Source: Sphingobium terrigena (GTDB lineage Bacteria > Pseudomonadota > Alphaproteobacteria > Sphingomonadales > Sphingomonadaceae). Taken from it: a stretch of 57,166 bases of DNA. The stretch is taken from the NCBI RefSeq assembly GCF_003591655.1, contig NZ_QVRA01000026.1:1-57166 (forward strand), given 5' to 3'. Shown here piece by piece: positions 51,858 to 57,166 of the stretch. The notes beneath the pieces are model-generated. The model saw only the letters and a list, made by a program, of their open reading frames with translations, was not told the DNA's origin and made no database searches. Position numbers and translations under genes: made by a program. How positions within the stretch are numbered: position 1 is the stretch's first letter; every line of letters starts with the position of its first letter.

Positions 51858-53141
51858 TTATACCGTCTCATCTGTTTCGTCGCTCGTATCAATTCCCCGG
51901 GGCATGAAAATGCGAATGACCTTTTTCCAGTTCGGAAATGATCCCGGATCATCGGTTGATGATTTTTGACAGGTGTATTGCGCCCTAGCGTACGGAGACA
52001 AAGTTTCGGGAGGCTGATCGTCCTTTTCGCTGCCAGCGACCTCGTCTTCTACCACGGCGTCGTCGCCTGCCGCCTCAAGCTCCATATCCTCGTTCTCGGG
52101 TTTTCGAGCAGCTTTCTCTTCCTCGACAACATTTGCGGGACATACGATAGCTTGGCTCTCACCAGACTTGCGCAGTGCCAGGAGCCGCCGTAAGTCCTGC
52201 GCTTGCCATTGCTTGGCGATCGTTTCCTCGCTCAGGCCGCCCGATTTGATGATCCCGCATAGCTCCGCCGCCGGGTTGCGTTTTTCCCGCCAGATCAACT
52301 GCTGCATATCCTTCTCGAGCAGCAACTTGGCGTCGGGAACCATCCGTTGGCTTTGGGTTGGATCGATAATGGGCCAGCCGCATGGCCCTTTCAGTCTCTT
52401 GAAGGCGTCGAGCGCAGCAACATAGCCCTGCTGATACCGCTCAAGGGGAATAGCACTGTCGGGCTCAAATGGGCTGAGAAGCAGTGTGGTCGCTTTGCGA
52501 TAGGAGTTATTGGGCGTCGCCCCCCAAAGGCGTTCCTCGTCTCGCGCTAACGCCAAGAATAGCTGATAGAGCCGGTATCGCTGCTCAATCTCATCCAGCC
52601 GTGAGCGCGATTGGTCGTCGGCATATTGTTTGTGAACATAGGCATAGACGCGCGCCGCATCGTGAAGTTGAAATCCCTCCATATACTGCCGCGCAAGGAC
52701 CATCTGCCGGTTCTTGAAGTCCTGATTGGCAAGGCGGAGCAGGTAGTTCGTCTCCGTCCGCGCTATATTGAACAAGTTCACGACGATCGCGGCGCTAACG
52801 CCGGCGAGGGTAAAAGCCACAGCAACGACCAAGCTATTGAATAGCCATGCGCAGGCAGGAGACAGGCCTAGAGTGGCTGCCGACCGTCGCACACCTAACC
52901 ATCGCCATGCGCCCTGAAGCTTTCGAACAAAGAGGGGCGCGTTAGCAGCGACGGCAGCAAAACAGACAGCAATGAGCACATAGGGCCAGAACATTGACCA
53001 TACGATGCCAATATTCTCTCCCGTTTTGATGCCTTCGCGCGTTGAGATCATCGCAAAGACAAACGTCGCAAGCGTAGATACTGCGCCAGTGAGCGCGACG
53101 ATCTGAACCTTAGTGTTGCGAATGAATTCAAAGGGAGTCAC
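51858..53141 (-). CDS. Membrane protein with cytoplasmic acidic tail, unknown function
   Basis: The 427 residues have three transmembrane helices (about 12-33, 50-72, 100-126), a helical region with TPR-like spacing (MVLARQYMEGFQLHDAARVYAYVHKQYADD near 150-180) and a Glu/Asp-rich stretch near 350-385. No known family. The gene overlaps the upstream frame by four bases (ATGA), indicating an operon with the interrupted gene at 53,138-54,349. Its GC content is clearly below the core genome. Confidence 0.75.
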   Translation of the reverse strand: MTPFEFIRNTKVQIVALTGAVSTLATFVFAMISTREGIKTGENIGIVWSMFWPYVLIAVCFAAVAANAPLFVRKLQGAWRWLGVRRSAATLGLSPACAWLFNSLVVAVAFTLAGVSAAIVVNLFNIARTETNYLLRLANQDFKNRQMVLARQYMEGFQLHDAARVYAYVHKQYADDQSRSRLDEIEQRYRLYQLFLALARDEERLWGATPNNSYRKATTLLLSPFEPDSAIPLERYQQGYVAALDAFKRLKGPCGWPIIDPTQSQRMVPDAKLLLEKDMQQLIWREKRNPAAELCGIIKSGGLSEETIAKQWQAQDLRRLLALRKSGESQAIVCPANVVEEEKAARKPENEDMELEAAGDDAVVEDEVAGSEKDDQPPETLSPYARAQYTCQKSSTDDPGSFPNWKKVIRIFMPRGIDTSDETDETV

Positions 53142-54349
53142 CAGCGCAACTCCTCTTTCTGATAATAGACAACATCACGACGGAAATTTTGCTTCTGTAT
53201 GTGCGCCAACCTGGTCACGGCGGCCTCTCGGAAAGCTTGACGGAGCGCAGCACAATCAGGCCCCCGGCCGTTCTTCACGCAGCCCTGCCAAGCCTGCCAA
53301 AATGCAGCCCGAACTAGCAGAAGGTTGACGAGATCGACTTCGCGCTCGGTCAAATCGGTCCGATCACCTAAGGACGTATCAACGTCGTTATACTCACGGC
53401 GGCCGATCGACGCAGCAAGGGATGCGATCTCAGAATAGGTGGGCGGTCCGCCTTAACCCGGTTCGGATAACTCTGCCTCAGGATCAATCATGCTGGTCAG
53501 GCTGCCTAGCTCTTCGGTGACGGCTTCCAGGGCGTTGAGATTGTCGAGGGGGCGTTCGAAAAGGAGTTCGAGCAGATATACCGCGTTGACCCGACGCCTG
53601 CTGGCCTGATCGAGTGCATTATTCTCGATCGAAAAAGCGGCCAGGACCGCCGCCGTATTCCGTGCAAGCCTTTGCGCTGCGAACATCTGCCCCGAACGGC
53701 TCAGCCGTTGCAATTTAGGCATGACCAGCTTTTGTACATACCAGAGGTAACTCAGTAGGGCAGAGGGGCCACTAGAGAAATCTACGTTCTCTCGCTCCAA
53801 CTCCTCTTCGGTAGGATAGTGAATGAGCAACGCCTCAGGATTGTCATGCGAGAAGCGAGCGAAGCTTGTCGCCAGCAGCCGTTCTTTGTCCTCAAACATG
53901 AGCAGCGGGGCCACGGTCCAGATTGAACTCACATAGTCGCCTGCAAGGAGGTCCGCATAACGGCGGTCAGTCGTGAAAACGTGACTCACTGGTGAGGCAT
54001 CAGGAAGGATCGGGCCAGCATTGCTTCTTCTCACCTGGTTGCCCAAGATCGAATAAATTGGTTTTTCTTCGCCGCTTGGATCGCTCAGCATAGTGAACGT
54101 TACTTCATGGAGAAGGCCAATTTTGCTATCGTCTATTGAGAAATAACCGACACGGTCATCGGCAGAAAGTCGGCCGCCCTCAACTGCATGGCTGTAATTA
54201 ACGCGCGCGCGCAGAAACTGGGCCGTCAATAGCAAGACGCCCATGAGCGCTACGAGCAGCCCAAAGAGGATCGCCGTGAATTGTAATGGTCTGCTCCATG
54301 TAGCCATCGATGCGCTCGCCTTCCCCATAAGGCTTCGTGACCCAGCCAT
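53138..54349 (-). pseudogene. One-TM protein gene interrupted by an in-frame TAA
   Basis: The frame 54,349-53,453 encodes 298 residues with one transmembrane helix (about 22-45, FTAILFGLLVALMGVLLL) and a helical soluble part. It ends in TAA at 53,453-53,455, but the same frame stays open for 104 more codons to 53,138 (…LTEREVDLVNLLLVRAAFWQAWQG…EELRW), without any ATG or ribosome site. A single nonsense change in a 403-codon gene explains this; read-through is the alternative. The last part overlaps the next gene by four bases, as a real gene end would. No family is recognised. Confidence 0.6.
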
Positions 54350-54624
54350 CTGCTATAGACAAATAACATCGCAGATTGGATGAATAAATGAATTGCAGCG
54401 GGGGCGAAAGGAGATAATGCATCCGTAATGAAATAATGAAAAATTGACGTGCTCTCAAAGTTTTTTCCAGTTATAAATAGAATCTTGGATTATCATGGTG
54501 CCCATCTGAACGTGGTTGCACTAGCTGCCTGGCAGCATGTGTGGCCGTCAGCCCGCCGATGCTGCCAGACGGCTGCACTTGGTTGTAACCTTTGCGCCAG
54601 TGTATCAGTATTGATTCAGTATGG

Positions 54625-54835
54625 CTTAGCGATGCGAATTGCGTCTAATTGAGGCATTCGTCGCGCAGGTGGCCATGGAAGCTTTCGACATAGTCGGTTT
54701 GCTGCGGCTTGCCGGGCACGAGTAATGCCTTCGATGCTGCGGTCCTGAGTCCATCGCAGGATCGCCAGACTGGCTAGCTAGTTCGTTGCCATTGTCGCTG
54801 ACGATCATCAGAAGCTTCCTGCGGTTATTTTCGAC
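54625..54835 (-). pseudogene. IS3-family transposase (OrfB) remnant
   Basis: On the minus strand the integrase-core pieces IVSDNGNELAS and, in another frame, GKPQQTDYVESFHGHLRDECLN are visible, matching the DDE region of IS407/IS3-type OrfB. A frameshift between them and the missing ends show it is decayed. The stretch 54,350-54,624 before it contains nothing I recognise. Confidence 0.75.
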
Positions 54836-55202
54836 GCATCGTCACTCTCAATGATGGCGTTTTGGCCAATGCGACTCTCCGAGATTCAGGATCACGGGTG
54901 GCCGCGCTGAATGACCGCCATTGTAGGCGGCATCGCTGCCGGACAGTTCCCCAAGCCAGCGAATGACCGGTTCCTGTGCGAGCATACATTCACTGTATGG
55001 CACCAGAGCAGCGTGAGTTGATCGGCAACGGCAATTGGTGCCTTGGACTGGGATTGTCGGGAATCTTTCGTATGCAATCGGGGACTTGTCAGCCGGCAAA
55101 CGGCTAATCGGCCCGACGTAATTCGCCAACAATTTCAATTTCTCCGAAAATACTTATGCCAAAGTCGCGGCCGTGGTAAATTTATAGCTTTTTCAAGGAA
55201 TT
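54836..55202. other. Gap between transposase remnant and integrase fragment
   Basis: No supported gene. Weak open frames exist on the minus strand but resemble no family. Probably decayed mobile DNA. Confidence 0.4.
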
Positions 55203-55652
55203 ATGAAAAGGCTAGGTATGGCTGGGTCACGATTGAAACCGCTCACCGTCAAAGAGATTGAGAAGCTCACGGCGGTTCCGCCGCCCTGTATCAAGCATCG
55301 TTATCTAGGCGGCGTGCCAGGCTTCGCGCTGGTCCACACGCCAGCGGGATATACCGGCTATGGGCTGATCTATCGGGCCGACGGCAAGCGCAAGAAACTC
55401 ACCTTGGGTAGCACCAAGCGTCTGACGCTCGGCGATGCACGCAAGCTTGCTACCCGATTTCGCAATGAGATTGAGGCTGGAGGCGATCCGCACGGCGAGA
55501 AATTGCAGCAGCGTCAACGCGCAGCAAAGCTCAGGCAGGCCGAAATCGACAAAGAGCGGCTGGATGTCGAGCGCTTGTGGGAAACCTACATGCAGCAGGT
55601 GGCGAGCCAGCTGAGAACCCGAAGCTCTTGCCATAATATCCACCCGATCTGA
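55203..55652 (+). pseudogene. Truncated tyrosine integrase (DUF4102 N-terminus only)
   Basis: The 149 codons show the arm-DNA-binding domain of P4-type integrases: LTVKEIEKLTAVPPP, YLGGVPGFALVHTPAGYTGYGLIYRADGKRKKLTLGSTKRLTLGDARKLA, GGDPHGEKLQQRQRAAK. It breaks off after ERLWETYMQQVASQLRTRSS, where the core-binding domain should begin. The catalytic R-H-R-Y domain is absent. Such integrases use tRNA 3' ends, in line with the attachment copy at 27,109, but this copy cannot be the active enzyme. Confidence 0.8.
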
Positions 55653-55666
55653 TTTAAGTCTTAACG

Positions 55667-56693
55667 TCAACGGAGTCCGGCGTCATCCTCTTCTCGAGGG
55701 ATGGAGCGGGAAATCAGGTCGGCTGTCAGAAGGATGCTCGTTCGTGATCGGTTGATGCGCCCGTTGGACAAGGCGCGCCCTTCCCAGGCCTCGACATTCG
55801 AGCGCGACCAATCGATCTCGCGGAGCGCAAGGAGCGACTTGCGCCACCCGCTTGGATCTTCGTTCATCATCCGTGCGCCGGCCACCGCAATCGCCTCAAG
55901 GGCGATACCGTGGGCATGAATGGTGTCGCGCCGGAGCTCCGAGGGTGCTACCTCTCGGCGTCTTGCCGCTGACCAGTCGGGCATATTGTCGATCACAGCG
56001 TTCCAGAAATCGACTGCCAAACCCGGATCCTCCGCAGTCGCAGTTAGCGAAGCCTCGGCGACGAGCGTCGATACCGCGGTATGGAGGTTGCTGAAGGAGA
56101 AAAGTTTCCGCGACCCTGCCGTGAGATTGGATCGCGTAAAATCGGTCATATCGCGAAATAGTGGGATGGCGTCCGCCACCGCGCGGCTCAGACGGGCTTC
56201 CTCGTCCCGTCCATCATAGAAGAGGCGCAGCGAGCGCGCAGGCTTCACCCCATGTTGGTTCAGGTCGACGAACATCTGCTGCGAGCGTGCCAGTCCTTCG
56301 TCCGGGATAGGGTCACGGCGATCTTTTCGTCGCCCAGCGACGGGCGCTCCCGAAGCGCCTCAATGATGCCTGCACGACGGTGCTGTCCGTCGTTCACGAG
56401 GATAGTGGCCGACATGTCGATAGCAAGGACTCCTACTGACCTCTGCCCCACCGCGGGCTCGAACGCAAAAGCTCCATCTATCGTCGCCGAGAGGGCGGAA
56501 AGCACGTATTCTGACGGGTTATCCACAATGTATCGCGCGATGCCGGGAATGCGGCCCTTGTTGAGGTCGCGCTGGGCGCGGAGCTGCGCTGGTAGGTCCG
56601 CCTCATCGTATTTGAATAGCCTTTCTAGCGTCTTGAGTGGCACCATGGCGACATAGAAGGCGCGGCTCGCCTGGATGCCGCGTATCGCGGCAT
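55667..56693 (-). pseudogene. dndB: dndB-like gene (DGQHR domain) with two frame lesions
   Basis: Homologue of DndB, the regulator of DNA phosphorothioation clusters. The first piece (56,646-56,260) reads PLKTLERLFKYDEADLPAQLRAQRDLNKGRIPGIARYI and VNDGQHRRAGIIEAL; the second (56,275-55,667) continues MFVDLNQHGVKPARSLRLFYD to a normal-looking end. A one-base loss near 56,306-56,312 separates them. A second lesion lies at the very start: the conserved AIRGIQASRAFYVAM is in the frame of the first piece, but the only upstream ATG (56,693) is one base out. No dndCDE genes are visible. Confidence 0.75.
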
Positions 56694-56744
56694 GTTATCC
56701 AATTTTTCCTCCTTCGGACGATGCCCGAGAGAAATCAGGTCCAA

Positions 56745-56948
56745 TCACCAAAAGGAGGTATCTCGGAACGTCCGCGGTCCGGAGGCAAATTCGGTCAGGC
56801 ACGATCCAAGCCAAGCTTCAAGTTCGGAAATCTGGCGGCTGACCGCAGGCTTGGGGATCCCCATTTGCGCAACAGCCGGATAGATGCCGCCGCATTTAGC
56901 GACAGTCGCGTACATACGCAGGTCTTCGAATTTAACTGCCACTTGCAA
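56745..56948 (-). pseudogene. LysR-type regulator, N-terminal stub
   Basis: About 67 codons with the LysR helix-turn-helix (FEDLRMYATVAKCGGIYPAVAQM, KPAVSRQISELEAWLG) followed by an unrelated end. The effector domain is missing. It has a TTG rather than ATG start and sits between dndB debris and the IS3 element. Confidence 0.65.
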
Positions 56949-57043
56949 TCCAGATTTGAACTTCGCAGCGCCATTAGCCCACGGCCCGCTCCTGCGCTAC
57001 CCGCAGGAGAGTTGGCAGATTGAATACGCATGTTTAGGCCCCC

Positions 57044-57166
57044 TGATCTGCCCCCCGCTGAGTGGCCCAGAGACTGTGATAGTCTGGACCACGAAAGGGA
57101 TGACGAATGCCGAGCAAGAAACACAAGCCGGAAGAGATTATCGGCAAGCTGCGTGAAGTTGAGATC
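57044..57166 (+). mobile_element. Left end of an IS3-family element (runs off the window)
   Basis: TGATCTGCCCCCCGCTGAG at 57,044 looks like an IS407-group terminal repeat, and a transposase frame begins 63 bases later. The right end is outside the window. Confidence 0.6.
57107..57166 (+). CDS. IS3-family transposase OrfA, partial
   Basis: The first 20 codons, MPSKKHKPEEIIGKLREVEI, match the N-terminus of IS3/IS407 OrfA helix-turn-helix proteins. It is cut by the window edge. Confidence 0.8.
   Translation, partial: MPSKKHKPEEIIGKLREVEI

Noticed and set aside
54848..55138. Minus-strand frame of 96 codons between the transposase remnant and the integrase stub
   Set aside because: No recognisable domain and no ribosome site; lies in decayed mobile DNA.

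Overview
The window looks like chromosome of a sphingomonad (Alphaproteobacteria, Sphingomonadaceae; Sphingobium or Sphingomonas is my inference). The base composition is GC-rich, the left half carries ordinary alphaproteobacterial housekeeping genes, and a carotenoid operon (crtY-crtI-crtB) of the kind behind yellow sphingomonad pigments is present. I could not run any search, so all family names rest on motifs and on sequence patterns I recognise.

Core part (1-27,110). In order: a dicarboxylate/amino-acid:cation symporter, pdxH, an outer-membrane protein, a CbpA-like J-protein, a YihY membrane protein overlapping fabI, a DUF559 gene boxed by inverted repeats, aroC, an SLC13-type permease behind a structured leader, a PhzF-like isomerase, a serine hydrolase, recQ, a TIGR01244 phosphatase-like gene, two unknown envelope genes, a dmeRF metal-efflux operon with a palindromic operator, the carotenoid operon with a LOG-type gene inside it, glnK-amt behind a textbook sigma-54 promoter, a DUF924 gene, tldD and a zf-CHCC protein. 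Palindromic intergenic repeats are scattered between these genes.

Island part (27,109 to the right edge). A 45-base copy of the 3' end of a tRNA-Val(UAC) gene, without its 5' half, marks what looks like an attachment-site boundary of an integrated element. Next to it lie a fused pair of gene fragments (RtcR C-terminus and a Shedu/DUF4263 piece). Then come five blocks of mostly unfamiliar envelope-related genes. Block A is a lipoprotein, an S1 protease and an S8 protease, all overlapping. Block B is a membrane/coiled-coil protein, a HerA/DUF87-type ATPase and an acidic repeat protein split by a frameshift at a C6 run. Block C, on the opposite strand, is a divergent class A penicillin-binding-protein homologue, two membrane proteins and a small protein. 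Block D, beyond an IS5-family element, is a DUF1906-SH3-CHAP-like lysin and a 1,024-residue membrane patatin. Block E, on the minus strand, is a one-TM protein interrupted by an in-frame stop and a three-TM protein.

The right end (54.4-57.2 kb) is a graveyard: an IS3 transposase remnant, a truncated tyrosine integrase, a dndB pseudogene with two frame lesions, a LysR stub and the beginning of an intact-looking IS3-family element.

Blocks A-E are the best candidate for an undescribed system. They combine paired secreted serine proteases, a hexameric-type ATPase, a peptidoglycan synthase homologue, a peptidoglycan hydrolase and a phospholipase. My reading is an envelope-associated conflict or assembly apparatus. 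That is inference from content and layout only; no gene here identifies its job by itself, and blocks A-E may not all belong together.
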